Origin: a bacterium
GTDB lineage: Bacteria > 4484-113
Length of the DNA: 42,417 nucleotides
Reading direction: 5' to 3'
Assembly: GCA_021163765.1 (NCBI GenBank)
Contig: JAGGTK010000054.1
Location: 1 to 42,417 of the forward strand
Within the stretch, counting starts at the first letter, position 1. Each line of letters begins with the position of its first letter. Below the pieces are notes generated by a model. That model did not search any database and had not been told where the DNA came from. It saw only the letters and a program-made list of their open reading frames with translations. Positions 22,741-31,799 of this stretch are shown piece after piece. The position numbers and the translations under genes are program-made.

Positions 22741-24252
22741 CGAAGGCATCGGGAAGCTAACCGTGGGCTTAAGCACGGTGGACAGCGCTTCATACACATC
22801 CAGCCGGTGCAGGTCGTTGTTGCCCCACTGCCCCGACGGAAGCACCGGCCCGCTGTTCACCAGCGCGGCCTTGATCTCCGCATTCGTAAGCGTGGGCGCG
22901 TAGCTCTTCAAAAGCGCTGCTGCCCCCGCCACGTGCGGCGTCGCCATGCTGGTTCCTTGCATATAGACGTACGGGAACGCGGGTTGGTGTCCGCAGGAAG
23001 CTATCATATTTTCATCCGGAGGGTGCTCCCCACCCGGTGCCGCGACATCCACCCAGGTGCCGTAGTTGCTGTAGCTCGCCCTGTCGTCGTTTTTCTTGGT
23101 GGCGCCCACACAGACTACAGAGTCGTAGGCCCCTGGATATTCCTTTGTGGTTACATCGTCGTTGCCCGCAGCAGCAACCAGGAAAGCTCCGTGGGCTTCA
23201 GCGTAATTGCACGCGTTCTCTAGAACCCACACGTTTGACGAGCTGCCAAGGCTCATATTGATTACGTCAGCGCCAACCCCATCAACAGCAAGGCCGATGG
23301 CCTCCACAACTTCGGTTACCGGGCACCCGCCATAGGCGCCGAACACGCGTATCGGGACAATTGAGCACTGATAGGCCACGCCCACTACGCCGGCGTTATT
23401 GTTTCCCACCGCGGCAATGGTTCCTGAGACGTGGCTGCCGTGGCTTGCAGTGTCATTGGGTATCTTATCATTCTCATGGATGTCGAAATTCTCAGCGGGC
23501 CAGAGGTCGGGCGGATGGATGGTGTTGGCTGCTAAGTCGGGGTGGTTTGGACGGTCGGAGAGGGTATTTCCTGAGTAACGTATTCCCGTGTCAATCACCG
23601 CGACCAGAACATTCGGGTCGCCTTTCTCGTAATCCCAGGCATCGTCAGCGTTTATCTTCGTCATGCCCCAGAGCACACCAGCCTTGAAGTAAGGGTCGTC
23701 TGGAGTGTACGCCGATGGATAAGCGATACCGTCATACTCCACGCAGGCGACCTGCCCGGAGTAGTCCGCCAGTACCTGCTCCATCACAGGACGGGCGTCG
23801 CTCCCGTCAGGTATCTTGAACGCTGCGAAGTTGATATCGCCGCAGTATGCCTCGCCGTAGATTTCCAGCCCGAAGGCGTCGCGTATCTGCCGCGCCAGCG
23901 GGATTATTTCAGTATTCTGGTAGAGCACCGAATCCGCGTTGTAGTCTTTCACTTGGGGAGCTACACTGCTTCCCTTTGCGCCTTGCTTGAAACTCACCAC
24001 GAATCGGTCGGGGTAGTAATCCTCGCCCGGTGTCAGGCCGTCGGTGCGGAAGTTATTCTCCGGCGTCGGCATTGGAAGCGGCAGCGCGCCCGCCTCATCC
24101 GCTGTCAGCCGAACGGTGTCTTCAACAGAATCCGCAAGCGACCTGATTAGCGACTTTCCGCCACATGAGGCGGTGGCCAGCGTTAACAGTGCCAAAACGA
24201 TAAGCAGCGCCAGAGCCTTGAGCCCAGCACGATCGAAACCAGTTTTTCCCAT
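21511..24252 (-). CDS. Subtilisin-family (S8) lipoprotein protease with dockerin-like tail
   Basis: A 913-residue protein. The signal peptide ends at lipobox TASC (Cys30). A propeptide-like region follows (FVVSFKQG to about 180). The S8 catalytic domain has Asp221 (AVIDTGI), His271 (SHGSHVSG), oxyanion Asn364 (AAAGND) and Ser435 (GTSMATPHVAG). Residues from about 505 hold an Ig-like/beta-sandwich segment homologous to the M6 protease next door. The final 60 residues contain two calcium-loop repeats (DVDGDGSVGESD and DTNANGAVDEAD) like a type I dockerin. The ATG at 24252 has GGAGG 10 nt upstream and gives the signal peptide; a longer in-frame ATG at 24366 is rejected. It lies 159 nt downstream of the M6 gene on the same strand. 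A surface-anchored endopeptidase is inferred. Confidence 0.93.
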   Translation of the reverse strand: MGKTGFDRAGLKALALLIVLALLTLATASCGGKSLIRSLADSVEDTVRLTADEAGALPLPMPTPENNFRTDGLTPGEDYYPDRFVVSFKQGAKGSSVAPQVKDYNADSVLYQNTEIIPLARQIRDAFGLEIYGEAYCGDINFAAFKIPDGSDARPVMEQVLADYSGQVACVEYDGIAYPSAYTPDDPYFKAGVLWGMTKINADDAWDYEKGDPNVLVAVIDTGIRYSGNTLSDRPNHPDLAANTIHPPDLWPAENFDIHENDKIPNDTASHGSHVSGTIAAVGNNNAGVVGVAYQCSIVPIRVFGAYGGCPVTEVVEAIGLAVDGVGADVINMSLGSSSNVWVLENACNYAEAHGAFLVAAAGNDDVTTKEYPGAYDSVVCVGATKKNDDRASYSNYGTWVDVAAPGGEHPPDENMIASCGHQPAFPYVYMQGTSMATPHVAGAAALLKSYAPTLTNAEIKAALVNSGPVLPSGQWGNNDLHRLDVYEALSTVLKPTVSFPMPSPLVATDTLVIEPELVENADRVDYYVDGEPWGTFTEAPWGIEVDTSGIEYGNVEVTVIATRDSPHLIVQQDLTYIVDNSGGIFPKTYLFESESDVLASWTSDPGGAFERLSTGFESSYSFGVHSYEPPDYPAGLTAITVLPLLNLPAGPPNPTLTLRMRYNLENGADIGRVFLSTDNFDTDWNELDLRSGDDAVFTGYEPDYVSKHVSISDWAGQSVHIGFMLETNDYGVGEDTGQPAGWWLDQIIVATMWAESVPLITETGLEDPARVGTVIEVPQLSFSAGTINDAVTLEYNLYTTDGTVSGELEGPPFEDNIDISSLPNQVATLDLQAFDDRGVCSPVLEVPVWVYNLIGDVDGDGSVGESDRDSLIGLLGLTPGSPLYRPWYDTNANGAVDEADLAAIGYFWGSSM

Positions 24253-24411
24253 TAGCGATAATCCTCCGAGCAGCCTTACGGGGCGAAAGGCTACTCTATT
24301 AAACCACAAACCAGCGACTGGTGATAACGCCACGCAAAGCCGCGCGTTGCTGATAAGCTTCACCACCTTGGATAATTGGTGCGCCGCCTTTGTTAGTTCG
24401 TGCAGTTTATA

Positions 24412-25650
24412 CTAGGAGCCGCTCCAGAAATAGCCTACAGCGGCAAGGTCCTGCTCGTCGATCGCGCCATCGCCGTTGGTGTCGTACCAGGGGAAGAACA
24501 GTGGATCCGAAGATGTCATCCCCAGCAGGCCGACCAGCGTGTCCCGGTCGCCCTGGCTGACCTGGCCGTCTCCGTCTATATCTCCCTTCAGGTTATAAAT
24601 CCACACCGGCACTTCCCAGATCGGGCTGCTCACGTCTATATCGTCGAAGACTTGAAGCTCCAGCAGGGCATACTGGTTGGGGAGCCCTGAGATGTCAACG
24701 TCCTCCTCAAACGGCGGGCCGCTCACCTCGCCGCTGATAACGCCGCTGGCGGTGTACAGGTTGTACTCCAGTGTGATGGCGCCGTTGGTGGTTCCGACGG
24801 CGAGTGATAGCTCTGGACGATCAAACACCACGCCAACTTCCACTGGGTCTGGCAGTCCGGTTGAAGTGATACTCGGTACCGACTCAGCCCAGTTGAAGGC
24901 AACGACTATCTGATCCAGCCACCAGCCGGCGGGCTGTTCCCCGTCTTCACCCACGCCATCGCTGTCGGTTTCCATCAGGAATCCGATGTGCACGCTCTGC
25001 CCTGCCCAGTCGCTGATGGAGACGTGCTTGCTCGTCCAGTCGCCCGCAAAGCCGGTGAAAACCGCGTCCTCGCCGTTGCGCAGATCGAGCTGCGTCCAGT
25101 CAGAATCGAAGTAATCCGTGCTGATTACCACCGATGCAATGTCTCCGCCGTCCTCCAGGTTGTAATGCGTCTGGATGGTCAGCGTGGGGCTGGGCGTGTC
25201 GGGCAGGTTAACCAGCGGGAGCACGGCCATAGCGGTGAGGTTGTCCGGGTAGTCCGGCGGATCGTAGCTGTGCACGCCGAAGCTGTGGCCGCTTTCGTAG
25301 CCGTTGTCATGCCGCTCGAACGCTCCAGAGGAATCGCTGGCCCAGGATGCGAGAGTGTTGTCTCCGCTCTCAAACAGCACCGTCACCGGATAGTCACCGC
25401 CTGTGTTGTCCACGATATAGGTGAATTCCTGCTCCGAGACGAGTTCGGGCAGGACTCCCCGCGCCTCCACGCGCACGTCAATCGTTCCATACTCAATGCC
25501 GGTCGTGTCCAGCTCGATTCCCCAGGGTGCCCCGGTGAGGACGGCGAACGATTCGCCGTCAACGAAGTACTCCAGCTCCTCCGTGTTCTCCACCTCGTCG
25601 GGCTCGATTGTTGCGGTGCCTGAGAGCACGAACGGCCTCGGCGGCGGGAA
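24412..25650. repeat. Duplicated protease chassis, copy 2
   Basis: The 3' part of the M6 gene, homologous to 21511-22740. Shared landmarks include APWGIE, TYIVDN, FGVHSY, SKHVSISDWAGQSVHIGF and QPAGWWLDQI, all in the same order. Confidence 0.85.
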
Positions 25651-27435
25651 GTGGACGTACGGAGCGCCGATGCTGATATCGAGCAGGATATCGTTACCGT
25701 CGCGCTCTATGCTGCTGATGATAATGCCGGTTTCGTTGCTACCCGTCTCCGGGAAGATCTCATAGGCGTTCGTATCCGGCGTTGTGTCGGGACCGATGCG
25801 GTCGTAGGTAACGCTGTCGTAGGTTGCGGGCCAGGGATCGTATCTGCCTCCCATGTAGTCTTCGTCGTCTACCATGCCCGTTGGGTCTCCAGGCGGCAGT
25901 TCAATAAGGTAGGTTGCGGTGCTTTCCTCTAAATCAATGAACTTGCGCTCCTCATGGTCGTTGCAGCCAAAGCCCCAATCGTTAACGTCGTCGAACACTC
26001 CGCCATTCTTTGTCGTATACCAGACGCGCTCGTCCACATGCCAGATAAGCAGACCTGGATTGAAGTCGTGTGCCAGGGCTGGCATCTCAGAATAGATGTC
26101 CCCTCCTGGGACATATGGGGGATAATATATATACTTGCGGCCGGTGGCTGCGTTGTTCTCCAGGATGAAGTACTCCTGCTCTTTAGCGCCGTCCTTCCAC
26201 ACTCGCAGAACGTTGTCCGGGCTGTTGAGCACTGATGCGAGCCGGTAGTCCTTCAGGTTCTCCGTCACCATCTGCGCGTCCGTCCAGCCCAGGCAGTACT
26301 TGTGTGGTGCGCAGATGTTCTGCACCGGCAGCACGTAGTTACCCGCGCTCATTATGGCCCAGAACCCGCAGCCGCCGCTCTCGTCGCCATCGGGGCCGGG
26401 ATTGATGCGACCCGCGTAATCCCCGCCGTAGTCGTAAAGGTCAGGCAGGCCGAGCAGGTGTCCATGCTCGTGGTGCGGAGTGTAATCCCAACGGCTGTAG
26501 TCACCGTCGCTGTAAGTGCAGATTGACGTGTAGTCTATAAATGCTCCACGGATAATCTTGGTGCCGTCCTTGGTGAAATCAGACGGGTAGTATGGGCCGC
26601 TGGGTAAAGAGCCTACGTGCTCCCGGCTGACCTGGTTGTTCCCAAACCGCTGGTAGACGATGGCCAGCGCGTCAACATAGCCGTTGCTGTCGTAGTCGTA
26701 CTGGCTGAAATCCACGTCCGGGTCTGCAAGGTTCAGCAGCTCCTTTGCCTGGTTGGTCGTTAGGTACACCAGGGAACCGTTCCACATCGGCATGCCCGAT
26801 ATCTCATAGGCGTCGTTCTCGCCCGCTGGATAAACGTCGCCCGTCATGTCCAGAGCGCCCCAGGACTGGTCGTAGTAGAACTCCTTCACGCTGATGTTGC
26901 TATCCGCGGTGTTGTCCAGGAACTTATCTTCCACAAGCGATTTGGGCGCGATAGGCTGGGTGGCGGTGGCTGACCAGCTAATCTTGAGGATGAGCATCTT
27001 CACGTTGCCGGCCGTCGGGCTTGCCAGGCCGCCGTGACCCATATTAGGCGGCGCCGACGCCGCTTTGTCTCCGCCGGTAGCCGCGGTCAAAGCGGCCAGC
27101 GGGTCGGGGTCACCGGGACCATATACGCCCGGCTCGACAATGCCTTCAAGATGGTATTCGCGGATGGTGTTGGCTGTGTATACAATCCGCCCCTCGGGAA
27201 GGCGGTACGGGCCCCAGTAGGGCCCGTCGCGCTTCACTGTCGCGTGACCCTCCGGCGGCGCTATCGGTGCATCAAGCTCAGAAACAGCCGCCCGCAGCGC
27301 GCCATCGGCCGCATCGTAGGGCGAACCAGTAAGCGATCGGCTCCCACAGGATGTGGCAACTGACACACTCAGCGCAGCAGCCAGCAGAGCTGTAAGCGCA
27401 AGACGTTCGGCCCAAAGAAACGAATAACTCGTCAC
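24412..27435 (-). CDS. M6-family (immune inhibitor A-like) metalloprotease, lipoprotein with dockerin-like tail
   Basis: A 1007-residue protein. The GTG start at 27435 has GAGGA 8 nt upstream. The signal peptide ends at a lipobox-like ATSC (Cys30). The metalloprotease domain spans roughly residues 140-560, with zinc site HEHGHLLGLPD (His322, Glu323, His326, Asp332) and a Met-turn-like IMSAG. M6 enzymes are secreted zinc endopeptidases. The region from about 595 to the end is homologous to the S8 protease C-terminus and ends in dockerin-like calcium loops (DIDGDGQVSQGD and DTNGDGAIDEQD). It lies between the PII-like gene (41 nt upstream) and the S8 gene. No cohesin or scaffoldin gene is in the window, so the dockerin-like module may bind elsewhere or serve as a calcium-stabilised cap. 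Confidence 0.92.
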   Translation of the reverse strand: MTSYSFLWAERLALTALLAAALSVSVATSCGSRSLTGSPYDAADGALRAAVSELDAPIAPPEGHATVKRDGPYWGPYRLPEGRIVYTANTIREYHLEGIVEPGVYGPGDPDPLAALTAATGGDKAASAPPNMGHGGLASPTAGNVKMLILKISWSATATQPIAPKSLVEDKFLDNTADSNISVKEFYYDQSWGALDMTGDVYPAGENDAYEISGMPMWNGSLVYLTTNQAKELLNLADPDVDFSQYDYDSNGYVDALAIVYQRFGNNQVSREHVGSLPSGPYYPSDFTKDGTKIIRGAFIDYTSICTYSDGDYSRWDYTPHHEHGHLLGLPDLYDYGGDYAGRINPGPDGDESGGCGFWAIMSAGNYVLPVQNICAPHKYCLGWTDAQMVTENLKDYRLASVLNSPDNVLRVWKDGAKEQEYFILENNAATGRKYIYYPPYVPGGDIYSEMPALAHDFNPGLLIWHVDERVWYTTKNGGVFDDVNDWGFGCNDHEERKFIDLEESTATYLIELPPGDPTGMVDDEDYMGGRYDPWPATYDSVTYDRIGPDTTPDTNAYEIFPETGSNETGIIISSIERDGNDILLDISIGAPYVHFPPPRPFVLSGTATIEPDEVENTEELEYFVDGESFAVLTGAPWGIELDTTGIEYGTIDVRVEARGVLPELVSEQEFTYIVDNTGGDYPVTVLFESGDNTLASWASDSSGAFERHDNGYESGHSFGVHSYDPPDYPDNLTAMAVLPLVNLPDTPSPTLTIQTHYNLEDGGDIASVVISTDYFDSDWTQLDLRNGEDAVFTGFAGDWTSKHVSISDWAGQSVHIGFLMETDSDGVGEDGEQPAGWWLDQIVVAFNWAESVPSITSTGLPDPVEVGVVFDRPELSLAVGTTNGAITLEYNLYTASGVISGEVSGPPFEEDVDISGLPNQYALLELQVFDDIDVSSPIWEVPVWIYNLKGDIDGDGQVSQGDRDTLVGLLGMTSSDPLFFPWYDTNGDGAIDEQDLAAVGYFWSGS

Positions 27436-27476
27436 AGATGCAGTCCTCTGTGTAGTATACCCTGCGGAGATGCCGG

Positions 27477-27833
27477 TTATTCCTGCAATCCCCGCAGATG
27501 CGTTACCGGCACCGCAAAGTGAATACCGCTGCCGGGCTTGTCCATGCCGTTCGCAATGGATTCCACGCGGCGGGAGAGCTCGTCGACCATATCGCGGCTC
27601 TCAACCAGGACCATCAGCACACTCGTTTCCGGCTTCTCGGACGTGAAGAGCGAGCTCATCACCCCGGCAATCGAGAACTCGCTGACGGTGCGGTGGAACG
27701 TCGCCTTGGAAATCCCGCGCGTATTGAAGATCGTAACCCCGCTTACGCCCGTCTCCATTACCGACGCGAGCAGCTCTTCCAGGTGCGAGAGGTCGCGGAC
27801 AATCGCCACGAACAGATATCCTTCCATTTCCAT
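27477..27833 (-). CDS. PII-like (GlnB-superfamily) small protein
   Basis: A 118-residue protein with the alternating beta-alpha-beta layout of PII-like proteins: GYLFVAIVRDLSHLEELLA, then GVSGVTIFNTRGI, and a second half starting LMVLVESRDMVDELSR. The classic PII T-loop and ATP-binding signatures are not recognisable, so it is a PII-like rather than a true GlnB/GlnK protein. It has no signal or membrane segment. The ATG at 27833 is taken; TTG 27842 and ATG 27827 are alternatives, and no ribosome site decides. It lies 41 nt ahead of the M6 protease gene, with a TATACT in between, so the proteases may have their own promoter. Confidence 0.7.
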   Translation of the reverse strand: MEMEGYLFVAIVRDLSHLEELLASVMETGVSGVTIFNTRGISKATFHRTVSEFSIAGVMSSLFTSEKPETSVLMVLVESRDMVDELSRRVESIANGMDKPGSGIHFAVPVTHLRGLQE

Positions 27834-27959
27834 AGCGCTCAAATTCTACAGGAAATGGCGCGTCTTAGCTACTCTAAACGCGTTACGCGTTATGCGCCCC
27901 CCTTGAGCGGTTTGTCATTCCATCTGTGCTGCGACAGGGGTGCGAGTCCCTTATTAGGT

Positions 27960-27989
27960 TTGTAACACCGGCGCTGTTTGAGCTAGAAT
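27960..27989 (+). promoter_or_regulatory. Promoter of the PAS histidine kinase gene
   Basis: TTGTAA (27960-27965), an 18-nt spacer and TAGAAT (27984-27989) lie in the divergent gap 27834-28059. RNA would start near 27996. Confidence 0.5.
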
Positions 27990-28059
27990 CGAACGCGCTT
28001 AATGCCGACACAGGATGGCCGGAACGATAATTTTCGGCTGGCTCCAGCGGACCTGCGAT

Positions 28060-30327
28060 ATGAAGGACGAAAGAAAAACCAAAGCCAAACTAGTGGAAGA
28101 GATCTCGGAGCTGCGCAAGCGGATTCGCGAGCTGGAGGCGCTGGAGGATGAGCACAAGCGGATGGAGGAGGCGCTGGCGGAGAGTGAGGAGAGATATGTT
28201 AAGGCGGAACAGACAGGTCACTTTGGCCACTGGGTCCGGAACTTCAATGAAGACAGGGCTGTGTGGTCTAAAGAGGCGTGTCGCATTCTCGGCATTGAGC
28301 CCGACCATCCGCCATCGTATGAGGACTTCCTCAGCCTGGTCCATCCTGCCGACAGGGAAGCCCTGAAAGGGGCGACTGATGCCGCTACGTACGGGACGAA
28401 GCCGGTTGACTTTGTGTATCGAATCATCCGCCCTGATGGGACTGAGCGCGTGATCCACTCAGTCGCAAATGTCCGCTATGACCGTAGCGGTCAGCCAGTT
28501 GGGATCGAAGGCACAGTTCACGACATTACCGAGCGTAACCGGCTGGAGCAAGAGCTGCGGCAGGAAAGGGATAACCTGCTCCGGATTTTCACCGCGATGG
28601 AAGACGGTGTGTATATCGTCAACCAGCAATACGACATTCAGTACGTGAATCCATCGCTAATCAAGGATTTCGGTTCCTGGGAAGGGAGGAAGTGCTATGA
28701 GTACTTCCACGACCGATCCGAAGTCTGCCCCTGGTGTAAAAACGAGCGTGTATTCGCCGGCGAAACCGTCCGCTGGGAGTGGCATTCGTCCAAGAATGAT
28801 AGAACCTACGACCTGATAGACACCCCGCTAATGAGCCCCGACGGGAGCGTTCACAAGCTGGAGATTTTCCGCGACATCACCGAGCGCAAACGGGCGGAGC
28901 AGGCGCTGAAAAGAGAGAAAGAACAAGTCGAGCAGTATCTCAATGTGGCAGGAGTAATCCTGGTGATAATCAATGCGGACGAGAGTATAGCTCTGATTAA
29001 CAAGAAGGGTTGTGAAATACTGGGTTACGGCAACGAAGAAATTCTGGGTAAGAACTGGTTCGATCTCATGGTTCCGCTGACGGTAAGGAGTGAAGTAAGG
29101 AGTGTTTTTCGCAAGATAATGGCTGGCGATGTTGAGCCAGTTGAATGCTTTGAGAATCCGCTTCTGACAAAGGATGGAGAGGAAAGACTGGTTGCGTTTC
29201 ATAATACGGTAATCAGAGATGCTCAAGGCCGGATAGTCGGAACTCTGTCTTCAGGGGAGGACATCACTGAGCGCAGACGGGGAGAAAAGGCTCTGTTAGA
29301 AAGCCGGGAACGGTACATGGCCCTCTTTGAACAGGCGGCGGAGTCAGTCGTGGTTATCGATGCGGAAACCGGCGCAATAGTGGAATTTAACGATAGGGCG
29401 CACGAAGCCCTTGGCTATACACGTTCGGAATTCAGAGAGCTCAAGATACCTGACATCGACGTGGTCGAGTCGTCTGAGGAGGTCGTAAAACACTTGGAGA
29501 GTATCGTTGACACTGGCTCCGATGTGTTTGAGACAAGGCATAGAACCAAAAGCGGTGAGATCCGGGACATCCAGGTGTCCTGTAAGGCCGTGACCATTGG
29601 TGGGAGATATTATGTTCAAAGCATATGGCGGGATATAACTGACAGCAAGCGCGCGAAACAGGAACTGGAAGCTTCACGGCAGCAGATGCGCGCGCTTTCT
29701 ATGAGGGTGCTTTCGGCGCAGGAAGAAGAGAGAACGCGCATTTCACGGGAGATTCACGACGAGCTGGCGCAGACACTTACGGCTCTCGCGTTCGACCTGG
29801 CCTGGCTCGGCAACAGGCTCCCTGAAGGGGAAGTCGCTTTGCAGGGCAAGGTTAAGACTATGAGCGAGCATATTGGAGAGGCCACCAAGGCAGTTCAGAG
29901 GATATCCGCCGAGCTGAGACCCGGGATGCTCGACGATCTCGGCCTGGTCTCGGCTGCCGAATGGTATCTGAAGGAATTTCAGAATAGAACCGGAATTGAG
30001 TGCGACCTGAAAATGACGACGGAGGACCTCGCCCTGGACGACAACCGCTCTACGACCGTCTTCCGCATTCTCCAGGAGGCTCTAACCAATGTTGCCCGTC
30101 ACGCAGAAGCGACCGAAGTCTGTGTCAGGCTTGAGAAGGAACAGGGGACTCTGTTTCTCGAAGTGCGCGACAATGGCCGGGGGATAACAGAGGAGCAGGC
30201 TTCCAGCGGCAAATCGCTGGGCCTTACCGGAATGCGGGAACGCGCCAGGCTATGGAGAGGAAATGTTACAATTGAGGGGTCTGAGGGCAAGGGCACAGTT
30301 GTCTCGGTGCGAATACCGATGGACTAG
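28060..30327 (+). CDS. Cytosolic multi-PAS sensor histidine kinase (NarL/DegS type)
   Basis: A 755-residue kinase without membrane segments. It has a basic coiled-coil (1-45), four PAS units (about 45-165, 175-290, 290-410 and 410-535, each ending in a DIT-E/D-R/S-K type linker), a HisKA_3 dimerisation domain with phospho-acceptor His566 (REIHDELAQTL) and a HATPase_c domain (QEALTNVARHAEA, then DNGRGI and GLTGMRERA). PAS 2 carries Cys212 and a CPWC pair (Cys223, Cys226) that may bind metal or sense redox. HisKA_3 kinases pair with LuxR-type regulators, and one follows after 23 nt. A start at 28015 (ATG, 15 residues longer) is possible; 28060 gives the usual MKDERK-type beginning. Confidence 0.93.
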   Translation: MKDERKTKAKLVEEISELRKRIRELEALEDEHKRMEEALAESEERYVKAEQTGHFGHWVRNFNEDRAVWSKEACRILGIEPDHPPSYEDFLSLVHPADREALKGATDAATYGTKPVDFVYRIIRPDGTERVIHSVANVRYDRSGQPVGIEGTVHDITERNRLEQELRQERDNLLRIFTAMEDGVYIVNQQYDIQYVNPSLIKDFGSWEGRKCYEYFHDRSEVCPWCKNERVFAGETVRWEWHSSKNDRTYDLIDTPLMSPDGSVHKLEIFRDITERKRAEQALKREKEQVEQYLNVAGVILVIINADESIALINKKGCEILGYGNEEILGKNWFDLMVPLTVRSEVRSVFRKIMAGDVEPVECFENPLLTKDGEERLVAFHNTVIRDAQGRIVGTLSSGEDITERRRGEKALLESRERYMALFEQAAESVVVIDAETGAIVEFNDRAHEALGYTRSEFRELKIPDIDVVESSEEVVKHLESIVDTGSDVFETRHRTKSGEIRDIQVSCKAVTIGGRYYVQSIWRDITDSKRAKQELEASRQQMRALSMRVLSAQEEERTRISREIHDELAQTLTALAFDLAWLGNRLPEGEVALQGKVKTMSEHIGEATKAVQRISAELRPGMLDDLGLVSAAEWYLKEFQNRTGIECDLKMTTEDLALDDNRSTTVFRILQEALTNVARHAEATEVCVRLEKEQGTLFLEVRDNGRGITEEQASSGKSLGLTGMRERARLWRGNVTIEGSEGKGTVVSVRIPMD

Positions 30328-30350
30328 CCTTCAGTGGGTGGGGATATCAA

Positions 30351-30983
30351 ATGACAAAGGTTCTCATCGTTGACGACCACGCTATCGTCCGCGAAGGATT
30401 GAAACAAATCCTGGCGGAGATACCGGGGATGGTCGTCGCTGGCGAAGCCACCACAGGTGAGGAAGCTCTGGAAACCATTGAGTCCCAGTACTACGACGTG
30501 GTGGTGCTCGACATCAGCCTGCCCGACATGAGCGGGCTCGAAATCCTGAAGCAGATAAAAGCCCGGCATCCGCAGCTCGTGGTCCTTATGCTGACAATCC
30601 ACCCCGAGGAACAGTATGCCGTGCGTGTGCTGCAGGCTGGCGCGTCAGGCTATTTGACCAAGGATACTGCGCCGGACGAACTTGCCGCAGCGGTAAAGAA
30701 GGTTGCTGAGGGCGGCAGATATGTCAGCCCTACGCTGGCGGAGAAACTGGCGTTCGACCTGGGACCGAAGGCAAAGGCCGCGCCTCACGAGTCGCTCTCC
30801 GACCGCGAGTTTGAGGTGCTTGTGATGATGGCTTCCGGGAAAAACGTCACAAAGATATCGGAAGAGCTTCACTTGAGCAAGAAAACAATCAGCACTTACC
30901 GGCGTCGCATCCTGGACAAGATGGGGATGGAAACTAACGCGGAGCTAATCCGCTATGCGGTAGAAAACGAGCTGGTTGAGTGA
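30351..30983 (+). CDS. NarL/LuxR-family response regulator 1
   Basis: A 210-residue protein. The receiver domain (1-120) has acidic pocket DDH (8-10), phospho-acceptor Asp54 (VVLDISLPD) and the GASGYLTKD loop with the conserved lysine. The LuxR helix-turn-helix (about 145-205) has LSDREFEVL, KKTISTYRRRILDKMGM. It should be phosphorylated by the kinase encoded 23 nt upstream and bind DNA as a dimer. The start is ATG with GGTGGGG before it. About two thirds of its residues are identical to the next regulator. Confidence 0.95.
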   Translation: MTKVLIVDDHAIVREGLKQILAEIPGMVVAGEATTGEEALETIESQYYDVVVLDISLPDMSGLEILKQIKARHPQLVVLMLTIHPEEQYAVRVLQAGASGYLTKDTAPDELAAAVKKVAEGGRYVSPTLAEKLAFDLGPKAKAAPHESLSDREFEVLVMMASGKNVTKISEELHLSKKTISTYRRRILDKMGMETNAELIRYAVENELVE

Positions 30984-31163
30984 TTCTCTAGCAAGCTAGC
31001 ACACGCCCGATTGTGGCTGGCACAAGCGTTTCCCCACAAGCATCTTCTACCGTGGCGTGGGCAAATATCCTACAGCAAAAAGGGCGAGTTTCTGATTTGC
31101 CCGAAGCGCTTAGCGTGTAAAGCTCTACTGGCGCATCTTGTTAGGCAGAAAGGACACCGCACA

Positions 31164-31799
31164 ATGGCCATAAAGATACTGATAGTTGACGACCACGCTG
31201 TCGTGCGCGCAGGATTGAAGCAAATCCTTGAGGGCGTCTCCGGCATGGCTGTTACGGGCGAAGCCAGTACGGGCGCCGAGGCGCTGAAGGCCATCGAGTC
31301 GCAGCGTTTTAATGTGGTGGTACTCGACATCAGCCTTCCAAACGCCAGCGGGATTGATATCCTGACGCGAATCAGGGACGACCATCCGCAAATCGCCGTG
31401 CTTGTGCTGAGCATCCATCCAGAGGAGCAATACGCTGCGCGTGCAATACAGGCGGGTGCGTCCGGCTATTTAACAAAGGATGCAGCGCCTGACGAGCTAG
31501 CCGCGGCGATAAGGAAGGTTGCTTGGGGCGGCAGATATGTCAGCGCCGCCCTCGCGGAGAAGCTAAATCTTGACCCGGAGCCGGAGGCCGGGCTCATGCC
31601 GCACAAAGCGCTCTCAAACCGCGAGTTTCAGGTGCTTTGCTTGATTGGCTCCGGCAAGACGGTTACAGAGATAGCTGGCCTGCTTCATCTGAGCACGAAG
31701 ACCATAAGCACATACCGACGGCACATCCTAGAGAAGATGGGTATGCAATCCAACGCGGAACTCATCCGCTACGCCATTGAGAACCGCCTGGTGGATTAA
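31164..31799 (+). CDS. NarL/LuxR-family response regulator 2
   Basis: A 211-residue paralogue of the preceding gene with the same architecture: phospho-acceptor Asp55 (VVLDISLPN), GASGYLTKD, and LuxR helix-turn-helix KTISTYRRHILEKMGM. The ATG at 31164 is supported by AAAGGA 9 nt upstream and by alignment with regulator 1. A longer in-frame start at 31011 would add unrelated residues. The 180-nt spacer after regulator 1 contains a small palindrome (CTAGCAAGCTAG, 30988-30999) and no gene. It has no adjacent kinase of its own, so it probably shares the upstream kinase. Confidence 0.94.
   Translation: MAIKILIVDDHAVVRAGLKQILEGVSGMAVTGEASTGAEALKAIESQRFNVVVLDISLPNASGIDILTRIRDDHPQIAVLVLSIHPEEQYAARAIQAGASGYLTKDAAPDELAAAIRKVAWGGRYVSAALAEKLNLDPEPEAGLMPHKALSNREFQVLCLIGSGKTVTEIAGLLHLSTKTISTYRRHILEKMGMQSNAELIRYAIENRLVD

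Noticed and set aside
22012..23223. Plus-strand open frame of 403 codons
   Set aside because: It is the antisense of the S8 protease; the composition is that of a mirrored GC-rich gene and there is no domain. The 211-codon frame at 24988-25623 is rejected for the same reason against the M6 gene.
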